Source of the DNA: Pseudomonas sp. Ga0074129 | GTDB taxonomy: Bacteria; Pseudomonadota; Gammaproteobacteria; Pseudomonadales; Pseudomonadaceae | Direction: 5' to 3' | DNA: 64,000 nucleotides | NCBI GenBank assembly: GCA_001465025.1 | Contig: LNDO01000057.1 | Span: 104,208 to 168,207, forward strand | Part shown: piece by piece, positions 46,474 to 57,100 of the stretch | How the letters are laid out: each line of letters opens with the position of its first letter | How positions within the stretch are numbered: the stretch's first letter is position 1 | The notes under the pieces: model-generated | Database searches by the model: none | What the model saw: the letters and a program-made list of their open reading frames with translations, nothing else | Told to the model about the DNA's origin: nothing | Translations under genes and position numbers: made by a program

Positions 46474-49400
46474 CTAATTCAGCACACCCGCGATCACGTC
46501 ATCCACGTTACTCGCTCGGCCAAATCGCAGGCTGGCCTCATCGGTGGCGAGCAATTTGAAGTGAGCGGTGCCGCAGTCGATCTTCGCTTGCTCAATCGGG
46601 CGCAGGTCATCATTGAACAGGCTGCTCTTGGTTTCCACCACGAAGTACAGGCGTTCCGCGCCATCTTGCTCAACCAATATTGCCCAGTCTGGGTTGTAGC
46701 TGCCGAGCGGGGTAGGGATGCGGAACCAGCCTGGCAGTTTTGCGTAAACCTTCACGGCATCGTTGTGTTCGAGCGCTTGGGCGAAGTCGCGCTCGATGAC
46801 TGAGTCGTAGACCACATGCTCGTAAACGGATTTCTCGGTGTTGAGCAGCATGTTTTTCAGGTAGCCGGTCAGCTCTTGCTGCTCGAACAGTTCCTGGGCG
46901 TAGAAACTGTCGTCGCCCAGTTTCACGTACTTGATGCCGTCGACCAACGCCAGACGCTTGCAGCGGTTGATGATTTCGCCGGCCAGTTCAATAAACTGCT
47001 GGGGGTTGCGCTTGAAGTCGTCCAGGCGCTTGCTTTCCGTGAGGATGCGCACCAGCGTGCGGCGAGTCAGCTGCGTGCGATCCTGCAGGTCGGTCAGAAT
47101 GTCCGGCAGCTCGATATCGCTCTCGTCGAGGTTGACGGTGTAAGCGCCTTTTTTCTCGTTGGCTTCCACGCCCGATTTACCGATGGCCAGATCCGCTTTG
47201 CGCCATTGCAGGCGGGGGCGGAACACGGCCGGTGCTTTCTGCAGGTTGTCGATGCAGTCGGCAATCAGCTGTTCGTTATCGAAGTCAACGCGATAGGTAG
47301 TCTGATGCTTGATCCGATTCCAAAGGGCCTTGAACTCTTCGCTCTGAAGCACGGCCTGACGAGTAGGGACGGCACGGCGCTCATCTGCGTTCTTGATCTC
47401 CAGGCGACCGGAGACTTTCTTCAACTGCTCGATGATTTGTGAGCGCTGAGCCTCGAACTCGGGGGGGAGTTGCAGCAGGCCATCTTTGAGCGCTTGCTTC
47501 AGTGAGTCTTGCACCTTGCCCTTGGCATCGACGTAATGCTGGGCTTTCAGGAAGTCCCATAGCACCTTCGACTGTTCAAAACCAAGCGGCTTGGACTCGC
47601 CGTCTGCGTTGGTGATGGCGACTGCAGCAAACTGATGCTGCTCGACGATACCGAAGCGGATGCCAGTGTCTGCTTCAATCTCTTTCTGCAGGTTCTCGGC
47701 GAAGGCCTCATAGTTTTCTGTGGCGATGACCGTTAGGGTGTTTGCCTCGAAACCACGTACCCGCTCGCCGTTTTGGTTGACGCACAAGCGTAGACCGCGG
47801 CCAATGGTCTGCCGGCGCTCACGCTCGGATTGAATATCGCGCAGCGTGCAGATCTGGAATACGTTGGGGTTGTCCCAGCCTTCCTTGAGTGCCGAGTGGG
47901 AAAAGATGAACTTCAGCGGTGTGCTGAAACTGAGCAGCTTTTCCTTGTCCTTCATGATCAGGTTGTAGGCGCGCTCTGCGTTTTCCCGGTTGCCGGCGTT
48001 GTTCTCCGCGGTGTCAGACCATCCGCCCTTTTTGTCGATGGAGAAGTAGCCGTTGTGTATTTCTTCAGCGCTGTGGTTGAAGTCGACCTCGCTGAACAAG
48101 CTTTGGTAGTCCGGGTGCTTGGCGAGGCGTTTGTATTCCTCTTCGAAGATGGTCGCGTACACGCCCTTCACCGGATTGCCGTCTGCGTCGTACTGGCGAT
48201 AGCGCTCGACCGTATCGATGAAGAATAGCGACAGCACCTTGATGCCCATAGGGCGGAAGCGCTTTTCCTTGTCCAGGTGCTCTTTGATCGTGCGGCGGAT
48301 CATTTCTCGTTGAATCGCCAACGGCTCCACGCCGCCATGGACTTCGCCAATGCGCAGGTACTTCTCGCCACCTGGGTAGCGCAGCTCAACAAACTCCTCG
48401 CCCTTGGCGGTGTTGATTTCACCGATACGAAGGTCTTTATAGACCGCGCGCTTGGTTGCCTGCTCCAGATCGTCGCCATCGTAGACCGTGACCTCTTGGG
48501 TGGCCACGCCACCAGAGGCAGTGCCCACATCCAGCTCGACCTTGGCTGAGATCGTGCCGCGCTTGTTACTTACTGCCATCAGACGCACAAACGGCTTGTT
48601 GTGGGCGTCCTCAATCGTTGCCGAGGCCACCTCGATCTGCTTAACCAGGCGACGCTCGTAGGCGTCCACCGCATCCAGCCGGTAAACCATGTGATGCTTG
48701 TCCACATGGGTTGCGGAATAGCGCAGGGTGCACAGCGGGTTCATCGCATCCAGCGCGCTTTTGCCGGCTCCTTTTAGGCCGCCATCGACGCTCTGCGGTT
48801 CGTCGACAATCAGGATCGGTCGAGTCGCCTTGATCAGGTCGATGGGCTTCTCACCGCCGGTCTTTTCGCTGTCCTTGTAGAGGTTGTTGACGTCCTTCTT
48901 ATTGATCGCGCCTACGGTCACCACCATGATCTGGATGGTCGAGCTGGTGGCAAAGTTGCGCACCTCGCCGAGCTTGTTCGAGTCGTACAGGAAGTAGTCG
49001 TAGGGGACGCCGGCATAAAGGCCTTTGAAGTGCTCCTCGGTGATCTGCAGCGACTTGTAGACGCCTTCCTTGATCGCAACCGAGGGCACTACGATGACGA
49101 ACTTGCTAAAGCCGTAGCGTTTATTCAGCTCGAAGATGCTGCGTAGGTAAACGTAGGTCTTGCCGGTTCCGGTCTCCATCTCGACGGTAAAGTCGCCGGA
49201 GCTCAGCATGCCGGAAGGCGGGAGGCCGCCGCGAAGCTGGATGTTGCTTAGGTTCTTGTGCAGCTCGTCGTCGAGCAGCGTCAGACGATTGCCAACACCC
49301 AGGTCGGATTCGGCAATACCCAGGGCAAACTGCTGCGGGGCGCTTCCAGGGAAAAGATCATTCTCTGCCGGGGCAAGGGCCTTCATGGTTACCGTGAATT

Positions 49401-49494
49401 CGGTACGGCACGCCTCTTGGCCGCGGAACAGATCGCATACCGCTTCGATGGCCTGTAATTGGTAGTCGAGATCCGGCTCGAAGTGCAGTTTCAT
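46474..49494 (-). CDS. res: Type III restriction enzyme, Res subunit
   Basis: The 1006-residue Res protein has a helicase core with Walker A ETGTGKTYVYLRS (Lys112), VPSVAIKEGV and the DEPQ box (ILIVDEPQSVDG). Motif VI is in RRQTIGRGLRLCVNQ. Close to the C-terminus a PD-ExK nuclease is seen as YNPDWAIL...YFVVETKSS. It would cut DNA between two head-to-head unmethylated sites together with Mod. ATG 49494 gives the standard MKLHFEPDLDYQ start; an upstream TTG at 49527 is less likely. It is the last gene of the operon. Confidence 0.95.
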   Translation of the reverse strand: MKLHFEPDLDYQLQAIEAVCDLFRGQEACRTEFTVTMKALAPAENDLFPGSAPQQFALGIAESDLGVGNRLTLLDDELHKNLSNIQLRGGLPPSGMLSSGDFTVEMETGTGKTYVYLRSIFELNKRYGFSKFVIVVPSVAIKEGVYKSLQITEEHFKGLYAGVPYDYFLYDSNKLGEVRNFATSSTIQIMVVTVGAINKKDVNNLYKDSEKTGGEKPIDLIKATRPILIVDEPQSVDGGLKGAGKSALDAMNPLCTLRYSATHVDKHHMVYRLDAVDAYERRLVKQIEVASATIEDAHNKPFVRLMAVSNKRGTISAKVELDVGTASGGVATQEVTVYDGDDLEQATKRAVYKDLRIGEINTAKGEEFVELRYPGGEKYLRIGEVHGGVEPLAIQREMIRRTIKEHLDKEKRFRPMGIKVLSLFFIDTVERYRQYDADGNPVKGVYATIFEEEYKRLAKHPDYQSLFSEVDFNHSAEEIHNGYFSIDKKGGWSDTAENNAGNRENAERAYNLIMKDKEKLLSFSTPLKFIFSHSALKEGWDNPNVFQICTLRDIQSERERRQTIGRGLRLCVNQNGERVRGFEANTLTVIATENYEAFAENLQKEIEADTGIRFGIVEQHQFAAVAITNADGESKPLGFEQSKVLWDFLKAQHYVDAKGKVQDSLKQALKDGLLQLPPEFEAQRSQIIEQLKKVSGRLEIKNADERRAVPTRQAVLQSEEFKALWNRIKHQTTYRVDFDNEQLIADCIDNLQKAPAVFRPRLQWRKADLAIGKSGVEANEKKGAYTVNLDESDIELPDILTDLQDRTQLTRRTLVRILTESKRLDDFKRNPQQFIELAGEIINRCKRLALVDGIKYVKLGDDSFYAQELFEQQELTGYLKNMLLNTEKSVYEHVVYDSVIERDFAQALEHNDAVKVYAKLPGWFRIPTPLGSYNPDWAILVEQDGAERLYFVVETKSSLFNDDLRPIEQAKIDCGTAHFKLLATDEASLRFGRASNVDDVIAGVLN

Positions 49495-49555
49495 GTTCAA
49501 TCCATTTTCAAGCTCGCCTTCAGGCAAGGGCGAGTCATTTAGTCAGTTCGCTCAT

Positions 49556-49590
49556 CGACTCCCCATGCCACCTCGCGGCATGGGGAGTCG
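49556..49590. repeat. 14-bp perfect hairpin between darG and res
   Basis: CGACTCCCCATGCC (49556-49569) pairs with its exact complement (49577-49590) around seven bases. It lies in the 116-base gap between the darG stop and the res start. There is no T-run on the minus-strand transcript, so it is more likely a stabiliser or translational control element than a terminator. Confidence 0.65.
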
Positions 49591-49610
49591 AGTCAGATCC
49601 AGGAGGTGTT

Positions 49611-50669
49611 TCAGGCACTCAGCGCTATCGGCTCGATCCAGCCTTTGCTTGCCAGTACGTCTACGGCGATACCAATTTGGCGCGGCGTGAACTGCTTCTT
49701 ACGCGCGTTCCAGGCGTAGGTGCGGGCGACCACTTCATCGACGCTGGACACGGGCTCTCCTTCTTTGACTATCCAGTGCACAGTCGCCAGCAGCTCCAGG
49801 CCGAAGGGGGTTTCGAAGCCTTCCACCAGCTCGCCGACTCGATCGAATCGGGCGCGGGTTTCAGCATTCGTTGCCAGGAAGGCATTGGCGTCCTCGACTG
49901 CGCCAGGCACTAGCGTGAGGGGTTTGTTTGGGGCGTCACCGCCATCGGCATAGCCCGCGACCAGATGGCCTTCAATCGTGCGCAATACATGCCGAAGGTT
50001 CTCGGCGTAGGGACCATAGGCGGCTTGCACGTATTTGAGGCGCAGTGGCTCACCTGCAACTTGCATGAAGTACATCAGCTTGTGCACTTCCAGCAGGCTA
50101 ATTGTCGGATCAAGCAGGCCGCGCACATAACGGTTCATTAGCTCCACCAGTGCGGCACGTCCAGCGGTCATGCTTGGCACTTCACGATTGTGGTGCATGG
50201 TGTCTGCAGCGGGGGCTCCCTTGGGCTCGTAGACGCGCACACGCACATCCGGCAGGTCTGCCATGGCTGCTTCGATGCGCGGACGCACCTCGGCCCAATC
50301 AAGCCCGCCCAAACCGCTGCCCAGCGGAGGAATGGCGATGGAGCGGATGCCGCGACGGTGAATCTCGGCCACCAGGGCACTGAGCCCTGCATCTATGTCC
50401 TGCAGGCGGCTCTTGCCGCGCCAGTGACGCTTGGTGGGGAAGTTGATGATGTAACGTGGCGACGTGAGTTGGTTCGTGTCGAACACGAACATCCGGCCAG
50501 GCTGTACCTCTTCGCGCTTGCAGGCCGCCTCGTAAGCCTTGAAGTTCTCCGGCCACATGTTCTTGAACTGCAAGGCAATGCCACGGCCCATCACACCGAC
50601 ACAGTTCACGGTGTTGATGATGGCTTCAGAGTCATCCCGCAGGATGTCGCCGCTGGTAAATTCGATCAT
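49611..50669 (-). CDS. darG: DarG macrodomain antitoxin (DNA ADP-ribosyl glycohydrolase)
   Basis: The 352-residue antitoxin removes ADP-ribose from thymidine in DNA. The N-terminal macrodomain shows SGDILRDDSEAIINTVNCVGVMGRGIALQFK and the phosphate-loop IPPLGSGLGGL. The C-terminal half (residues ~170-350) is the DarT-neutralising domain, which has a KLMYFMQ and WIVKEGE layout. ATG 50669 follows GAAGAG and lies 14 bases after the darT stop. It is placed between darT and res. Confidence 0.93.
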   Translation of the reverse strand: MIEFTSGDILRDDSEAIINTVNCVGVMGRGIALQFKNMWPENFKAYEAACKREEVQPGRMFVFDTNQLTSPRYIINFPTKRHWRGKSRLQDIDAGLSALVAEIHRRGIRSIAIPPLGSGLGGLDWAEVRPRIEAAMADLPDVRVRVYEPKGAPAADTMHHNREVPSMTAGRAALVELMNRYVRGLLDPTISLLEVHKLMYFMQVAGEPLRLKYVQAAYGPYAENLRHVLRTIEGHLVAGYADGGDAPNKPLTLVPGAVEDANAFLATNAETRARFDRVGELVEGFETPFGLELLATVHWIVKEGEPVSSVDEVVARTYAWNARKKQFTPRQIGIAVDVLASKGWIEPIALSA

Positions 50670-50683
50670 GACAGGCTCTTCAC

Positions 50684-51319
50684 TCAGTAATACCACTCAG
50701 GGCGTAGCTCGACCGTTGGTCTGTGCCCTTGTGCAGGCAACACATTAGCTACCTGCGTATAAATCGGCTTGGATTGCACGCCGATTCGCTCGATTAGGTG
50801 CCAGGGGAAGCTGTTTTCGAGCAGAAACTCGGCCTGCTTGCCTTCCTTGCACTGGCGCCAGTCGCGTGCTTGCACGGCATTCCAGTCAATCTCATTGAGC
50901 CGTGTCAGATCCGCTCTGTCTTCAAAGTAGCGGGCCCCGGCATTGGATAGCGTGAACGCCCAGCGTCTGGCCTGGGCATTGGCCCACTGCACGGTCGCGT
51001 GCAAGTCCGCTTCCAAATGCACGATAGGCCCTTGCCCGCCCTTGTAGGTTAGATCCTGATGCTGCTGACGGATCAGGTACAACATCACCGAACGTGGGCA
51101 GAAGTAGAACGGCACGCATTCGCCGACATGCAGGCCCGGATGGCTATCCAGCTCCAGTTGCAGGCGGCGCTGCTTGATGTGGTTCATGCCAATGACAGTG
51201 CCTGGCAACGCCTGATTCAACAGTACCGCATCGGACAGCAAGCCAGCGCTGACGATGATCGACGGCAAACGGTCCACATGGCAGATATGGTAAATCTTGG
51301 GCTGCGCTGGCACGGCCAT
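50684..51319 (-). CDS. darT: DarT DNA ADP-ribosyltransferase toxin
   Basis: The 211-residue toxin of the DUF4433 family uses NAD+ to ADP-ribosylate thymidine in single-stranded DNA. IYHICHVDRLPSII begins the NAD+-binding fold, and VPFYFCPRSVMLYLI is a family core motif. The catalytic glutamate is in KQAEFLLENSFPW. Its ATG lies one base after the mod stop, so it is translationally linked to the methyltransferase. darG follows at once. Confidence 0.93.
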   Translation of the reverse strand: MAVPAQPKIYHICHVDRLPSIIVSAGLLSDAVLLNQALPGTVIGMNHIKQRRLQLELDSHPGLHVGECVPFYFCPRSVMLYLIRQQHQDLTYKGGQGPIVHLEADLHATVQWANAQARRWAFTLSNAGARYFEDRADLTRLNEIDWNAVQARDWRQCKEGKQAEFLLENSFPWHLIERIGVQSKPIYTQVANVLPAQGHRPTVELRPEWYY

Positions 51320-51320
51320 T

Positions 51321-53285
51321 TTACAGGCTCCGCACGTTTTTGATGCCAGCCTGGCTCAGAATGGCGGCCAGGTTGGTTTTTGCGATGTCGTCGGCAAAGG
51401 CACTGTCGCGGAATACGCAGGTGCTGTCGCTGGCAGGGGCTTGCGCCTTGTGCCAGGCGATAATGCCCTGCGCCAGGGTTTCCACCTGATCGCGGGTGAT
51501 CTGTTCAGCCAGGCAAGCCATCAGCACGCCGCCACCGATGCTGTGAACAGTTTTGCCGGCGATCTGCTGCTGCTCGATGGGAACGCACAGGTCCAGACCG
51601 AGTTTAAGCAGAAGCTCAGTTAGAATGTCTGCTTCGCTGCGACCGGGGAGAATGTTTTCCTGATGATCTAGCAGGCTGCGCTCTAAATCTTTGGTGGCTA
51701 GGTTCCATGCGCGAATGTTGGATATGTCCAGTTTGTAGGACCTAAACCCAGTGTCTAGTTTGCGTGTGCTGTCAGTAGATATGCTCTGTGCTGCTTTCCG
51801 AAGTCTGTATTTTGTTAGCTCCGCAATATTAAGCTCGCTGCCGAGCTTGCGACAGAATTCATATGGTATTTTTTGGTCGCTATTGTCGGGGGATAGTGGC
51901 TCGGGTAACTGAACAAGAATGAATCTTCTATTACCTTTGTCTTCCGAATTTCTTTTCATGACAGCTTCTGCGGTGCTGCCGGAGCCGGCAAAGAAATCAA
52001 GCACAATGTCTTCGTTTCCGCTGCCAAGGCCCACTAATAGCTTTAGTAAGCCTATTGGTTTGGGAGTGTCGAAAACAGATTTCTGACCAAATAGAACTTC
52101 AAGTTCTCTCGCCGCGTGCTGATTCAATGGCATGTCAGGAAGAATAGAAGGGGTGCTCATTCCATTCTTGGCTTCGCTCAAAAAGAGCTTTCGCATCGGG
52201 GTTGTTGCAGTGCCAGTTACACCCCAGTAAAGGCGTCCATCGGCTTCGAGTTTCTTCATCTCTGTTTCTGAATGGCGCCAGCAAGTACCGTGCCTGGGAT
52301 ATACGGTTTCGTTCGTGTATGGATTGATAATTCCATAGTGCAAAGAGGCAACGTCGCGGCCGCCCTTAGCGTTTGCGGTGGTGTCAATCTTTCTGAATCG
52401 GCCGCGTTTATCTGGGCCGCTGGGCTCTTTGAATACTTGATACTCGGCATCTGCTTTTTCAGTGCGCGGCATCAGATTGAGATTTTCCTCTGCCAAAGTT
52501 CTGCCAGAGGAGGATGAAAGTATCTTTCCGTATACTAAGATGTGCTCGTGGACTGAGCCAATGTTCCGGTCATTTGGTGCTCCATCTCGTTTCTTCCAAA
52601 TTAGGTCTATTATGAAGCACTCTCCACCAAAAACTTCGTCGCAGACTATGCGAAGATTGGCGACCTCTGTAGAGTCAATGGATATAAAAATAACCCCGTC
52701 CTCCTTTAGGAGGTTGCGCGCAAGCTTTAAGCGGGGATAGATCATGTTTATCCAGTCGGTATGGAACCTTCCGCTGCTTTCGAGGTTGGTGCTAATCTTC
52801 TTTCCGTGTTCAGTTTGTCCTGTGAGCTCAAGATAGTTTTTTATGTTGTCCTGAAAATTATCCGGATATACGAAGTCCTTTCCAGTGTTATAAGGCGGGT
52901 CGATATATATCATCTTGACCTTGCCCGCATAGCTCTTTTGTAGCAACTTTAGGACTTCGAGGTTATCGCCCTCGATCATCAGGTTTTGCGTATTGTCCCA
53001 GCCCACACTTTCATTGGGGCAGGGCAGTAGCGTGCCGGTGCTGGGCGTGAGCGCCAGTTGGCGCGCTGCGCGCTTGCCGTGCCAGTTCAGGCCGTATTTT
53101 TCGTCGGCGTCCGTTACGGTGGCGTCGCCGACTAGCTGTTTGAGCACGTCCTGGTTGATGGCCACGCCATTGGGGCCTTCGGTGATCAGCTCAGGGAACA
53201 AGGCTTTGAGTTTGTCGATGTTTTCGGCCTTGAGGTCGGCGCTATGCGCTTCCGGCGACTGTGCGTCGATTATTTGCATGGTCAT
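51321..53285 (-). CDS. mod: Type III DNA methyltransferase, Mod subunit
   Basis: The 654-residue beta-class N6-adenine methyltransferase has DPPY (residues 129-132 in MIYIDPPYNTGKDF) before the SAM motif DFFAGSGSTAEAV (about residue 440). The target-recognition region lies between them. Mod sets the recognition site and acts alone as a methylase or with Res as a nuclease. ATG 53285 has GGAAA upstream. It is the third gene of the unit and is directly followed by darT, not res. Confidence 0.96.
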   Translation of the reverse strand: MTMQIIDAQSPEAHSADLKAENIDKLKALFPELITEGPNGVAINQDVLKQLVGDATVTDADEKYGLNWHGKRAARQLALTPSTGTLLPCPNESVGWDNTQNLMIEGDNLEVLKLLQKSYAGKVKMIYIDPPYNTGKDFVYPDNFQDNIKNYLELTGQTEHGKKISTNLESSGRFHTDWINMIYPRLKLARNLLKEDGVIFISIDSTEVANLRIVCDEVFGGECFIIDLIWKKRDGAPNDRNIGSVHEHILVYGKILSSSSGRTLAEENLNLMPRTEKADAEYQVFKEPSGPDKRGRFRKIDTTANAKGGRDVASLHYGIINPYTNETVYPRHGTCWRHSETEMKKLEADGRLYWGVTGTATTPMRKLFLSEAKNGMSTPSILPDMPLNQHAARELEVLFGQKSVFDTPKPIGLLKLLVGLGSGNEDIVLDFFAGSGSTAEAVMKRNSEDKGNRRFILVQLPEPLSPDNSDQKIPYEFCRKLGSELNIAELTKYRLRKAAQSISTDSTRKLDTGFRSYKLDISNIRAWNLATKDLERSLLDHQENILPGRSEADILTELLLKLGLDLCVPIEQQQIAGKTVHSIGGGVLMACLAEQITRDQVETLAQGIIAWHKAQAPASDSTCVFRDSAFADDIAKTNLAAILSQAGIKNVRSL

Positions 53286-53419
53286 TCGCTATTTCCTTCA
53301 CGATCTACCTGCACGTATGTGTTTGCAGGCGCGGTGTAATGCTGGCTGGCATGGTATTCCATTTCGACAGCCTTTTAATGCTTGTTGGCCAGGTTTTGGC
53401 TCTTGCTGAAACCATTGCC

Positions 53420-54172
53420 CTACAGTCTTGCTTGGGCTTCACTGAGCGCTTGCTGTAGCTGCTTCAGTTGCAGGTTTAGCTCCACCTGACGGGCAATCTG
53501 CTGAGCTTTTTGCGCCTGGGCGCGCAATGTGGCGATCTGTCCTTGCAGCTCGACGCAGGCTTGCAGGGCTTGGCGTCGGGCAGTGGCATCGAGCGGGCTG
53601 TTGACCGCGCGAAAACTACCCGTGTGCTGCGCTGTCTGTAGGGCCAGCAAGGTATCCATCCAGCCCTGATAAAAGACGCTCAGGTCACTACGCGGTTGAC
53701 GCTCCAGGCTTACCGCATCGAGAAAGGCTGTGGTGATCTGAGGGGAGGCCGGCACCGTAGCGGTGGTGATTTCACCATCGAGCACGGTCTTGCCGGCTTC
53801 GTTCTGCGCCCAACGTTTGTGGCTGAGGGAGAGCTGTACTGACTCCGGCGTACTGATCATTAGCAGGGTTGGGTGAGGGACGGCGCGGTGCAGCAGTTCA
53901 ATGAGCCTGGCAGGGCGAGCTGACGGGCGCAGGGTGAGGTGCAACACGGCGACTTCCACGTATTCACGTTGGGCGTCGCGGTAAGCAGGTATGCCGCAAA
54001 TACCGGGCTTTAGCGCGGCAACCCACTGGACCTCTTCAATGCCTTCATTGATCTGCTGCCGATCCGCAGCTGTCGGGGCCAGGTTTTCGATCAGCAGCTT
54101 TTTGGATACGCGTTGATTGACCCGTGCCTGCTCAGGCAGTTGCAGGGCAGCAATGATGTCCTCGGCAACCAC
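53420..54172 (-). CDS. DUF4391 family protein
   Basis: The 250-residue protein has an N-terminal alpha/beta part (WVAALKPGICGIPAYRDAQREYVEVAVLHL) and a C-terminal coiled coil rich in Gln, Ala and Arg. I recognise the DUF4391 pattern, commonly found beside SNF2-type helicases and Type III methyltransferases. The function is unknown. It starts four bases after the helicase stop, so the two are clearly co-translated. It contains the conserved KRWAQNE segment. Confidence 0.82.
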   Translation of the reverse strand: MVAEDIIAALQLPEQARVNQRVSKKLLIENLAPTAADRQQINEGIEEVQWVAALKPGICGIPAYRDAQREYVEVAVLHLTLRPSARPARLIELLHRAVPHPTLLMISTPESVQLSLSHKRWAQNEAGKTVLDGEITTATVPASPQITTAFLDAVSLERQPRSDLSVFYQGWMDTLLALQTAQHTGSFRAVNSPLDATARRQALQACVELQGQIATLRAQAQKAQQIARQVELNLQLKQLQQALSEAQARL

Positions 54173-54175
54173 GGC

Positions 54176-57100
54176 TCACTCCTGGGGCAGTACGACCATA
54201 AAGGCGATCACTTCAAAGTCGTTGCTGCCGGCGAACTCACCCTTCATCGCATGGCTACCGGCTGGGTTGAATAGGCTGGCGACGGCTCGCTCTTCGCTCT
54301 TGCCGGCCACGGATGACACGGCAGCTGCCAGCAGGCTTTGCGCATACCGCATGTCTTCACCTTGCTTGGTGAGCTCGTCGAATCGGTTGCCAGCGGTGGC
54401 GTCAGGCAGTTCGCGGCCAAGGGCCAGGCGCTTGAGACGATCCAGAATGCGTTTGGCCTGGGTGAAGGGCAGCAGCACGGTTTCATCTTCTGCCACGTGG
54501 ACGAGGTAGTAGGGCGCAAGTGGGTAGCCATCGCTGACCTTGTCGGCTGCTTCTCCCTCAGCGCGCAGGCAGAAAATAATGCCGGGCGGGATGTCTTCGT
54601 CACGGGTCGTGGTGATGGCACAGGCCCCCAGCGGCATGTTCTCCAGCACGCCGGGATGGGCTTTGAGGTGCTGGGCGAGGTCGATACGGAAGTCGGTGAG
54701 GGTGAGGTCGGTGATCGAAACGCCGCTGGACAGGTCTTCCAGGTCGATGACGGCATCCTGCAGCTTGAGCAGCTGCTTGCGGCGGTACTCCAGATCGTTC
54801 ATGGCGTCGCCAGACTGCGCTTCGATCAGGTTCTCTTCCCCGGTGGCGGATACGTCTAGCAGGACCATGCGGCCGCTGACGCGCTGCTCTAGGTTGATGT
54901 ACTCCTCCAGCTCCATGTTGGGCCAGAAGTTGACTAACTGGATGTGCTGGTTGGGCGAGCCAATCCGGTCGATACGACCAAAGCGCTGGATGATCCGCAC
55001 CGGGTTCCAGTGGATGTCATAGTTGATCAGCCAATCGCAGTCCTGCAGGTTTTGGCCTTCGGAAATGCAGTCGGTGGCAATCAGCAGATCCAGCTCGCCT
55101 TCCTCTGCCAGGTCGGCAGGACGTTCTTTTGAGCGCGGGGAGAAGGTCGTCAGTATTGATGCCAGATCGGTGCGCAGACCGGGGATCGTGGTTTGGTTGC
55201 GGCCAGAGCCGGTCACTAAGGCTGTTTGCACGCCCAAGGTTTCGTTGGCCCATGAGGCGAGCTGGTCGTACAGGTAGCGCGCAGTGTCGGCAAAGGCGGT
55301 GAATATGATGACCTTGCGATTGCCTGGGTTGATCGGGGTTTGGCACTTGCTGGCGAGCATTTTGCGCAGCTCCGCCAGTTTGGCGTCGCGCTGGGGTCGT
55401 ACTTGCTGTGCCGCCGATAGCAGTGTGGCCAGGCGATTGCGATCCTCCAGCAGATCTTGCTTCCAGCGCACCAGGTCGACGTCACTCAGCAGCACCTTGA
55501 CCTTGCGTCCGACCAGCAGTGCTTCAAACGCAGGGTCGTCGATGTCGACATCGGCGATGTCGATCTCTTCAATTTCGTGGGCGTGCTGCTCAATACGTTC
55601 GAGCGTGCGTTCAACATCCTTAAGCTGCCGTTCGAGGGTCAGCGCAAACGAAGACACCGCGCTTTCCATGCGCTTGAGTACGTTGATGCGCAGCAGGTGG
55701 ATCAGACTCTCCTCGCGGTCAGCCTGGCGGAAGAAGCTCTCGCCACCGCGGATCTCAGTACTGTATTTGGCATCGTAAGCCGCTTGTTTGTGCTGCAGGA
55801 CGTAGCGCAGCGGCGCGTAGCTGGCGAGGTTGAGGCGGCGAATCTCTTGGTTGATTTCGCGAATGGCGCGAAATTGCCCGGCAGCATCCACGTCAGCCTT
55901 GATATTGATAGGAGGCAGGCGGGTGGGGAAACGGCCGGTTTCGGTGGTGCCGTAGTACTTCTCGATATGCCGGCGGGAGCGAGCGATGGTCAGCAGGTCG
56001 AGGAGGGTGAAGTAGTCGAAGCCGAGCATTTCCACCAGGCGCTCTGGGGTCTTCTCGCGCTCATCCAAATCCAGCCAGCGATTGAACTGTAGCTGTGCTT
56101 TGCGGGTGGTGGCTTCGATGCTGCTGATGCCGTGCTCAAACAGCGCGTTGTCGTCGCCCTCGGTCACGAAAGCGATCTGGTTGCGCAGATCTGCCAGGCG
56201 GTTGTTTACCGGGGTGGCTGAGAGCATCAGGACACGGGTTTTGACGCCTTCGCGGATGATTCTGCGCATGAGGCGGTCGTAGCGTGTTTCCTGCCCCTGG
56301 CGTGGGGCTTTCTTGTTGCGGAAGTTATGCGATTCATCGATCACGACCAGGTCATAGTTGCCCCAGTTGATGTGGGATAGATCGAGGTCGCCGGAGAGCC
56401 CTGCCTCGCGCGATAGATCAGTGTGATTGAGGACGTCGTAGTTGAAACGATCTGACGCCAGCACGTTGCGCCGGTCATTGGCCTTATAGAGCGTCCAGTT
56501 ATCACGCAGGCGCTTCGGGCACAGCACCAGCACGCGGTCATTGCGCAGCTCGTGGTACTTGATCACGGCGAGTGCTTCGAAGGTTTTCCCCAAGCCAACG
56601 CTGTCGGCAATGATGCAGCCGCCAAAACGGTTCAGCTTGTCGATAGCCCCCACTACGCCGTCGCGTTGGAATTTGAAGAGCTTGTTCCAAACCACTGTGT
56701 TGCGGATGCCGGTGGCGGATTTCACTACGCGTTCTTCATCCAGCCCGTCGTCCTTCTCCTTGAAGAGCTGATGGAGCACCAGGTTGTACAGGGTGGCCGG
56801 TGAACGCTGCTCGGCAATTTCGCGCAGCGCATTCAGCAGCTCGGTTTTATCGGTGGGGCGGGCGTTCAGGGTTTGCCATTGGTTATCAAACCAAGGCGCA
56901 AACATGGCCGCCTCCTGGGGCGACTCGCTGGCCTGGATCAGGCTCATGGGGTTGCCCGGCGTGATACCGAGGCCATCGGTGGTCAGGGCGAAGGAGCCCA
57001 TGACCACCTGATCGGGAGTGCCAGCGGCATCTCTTAGTAAACCGATACCTTGCGGAATGACAGAGCTTGCGCGCTTCAGTTCGACCTTGGCGTTCAGCCA

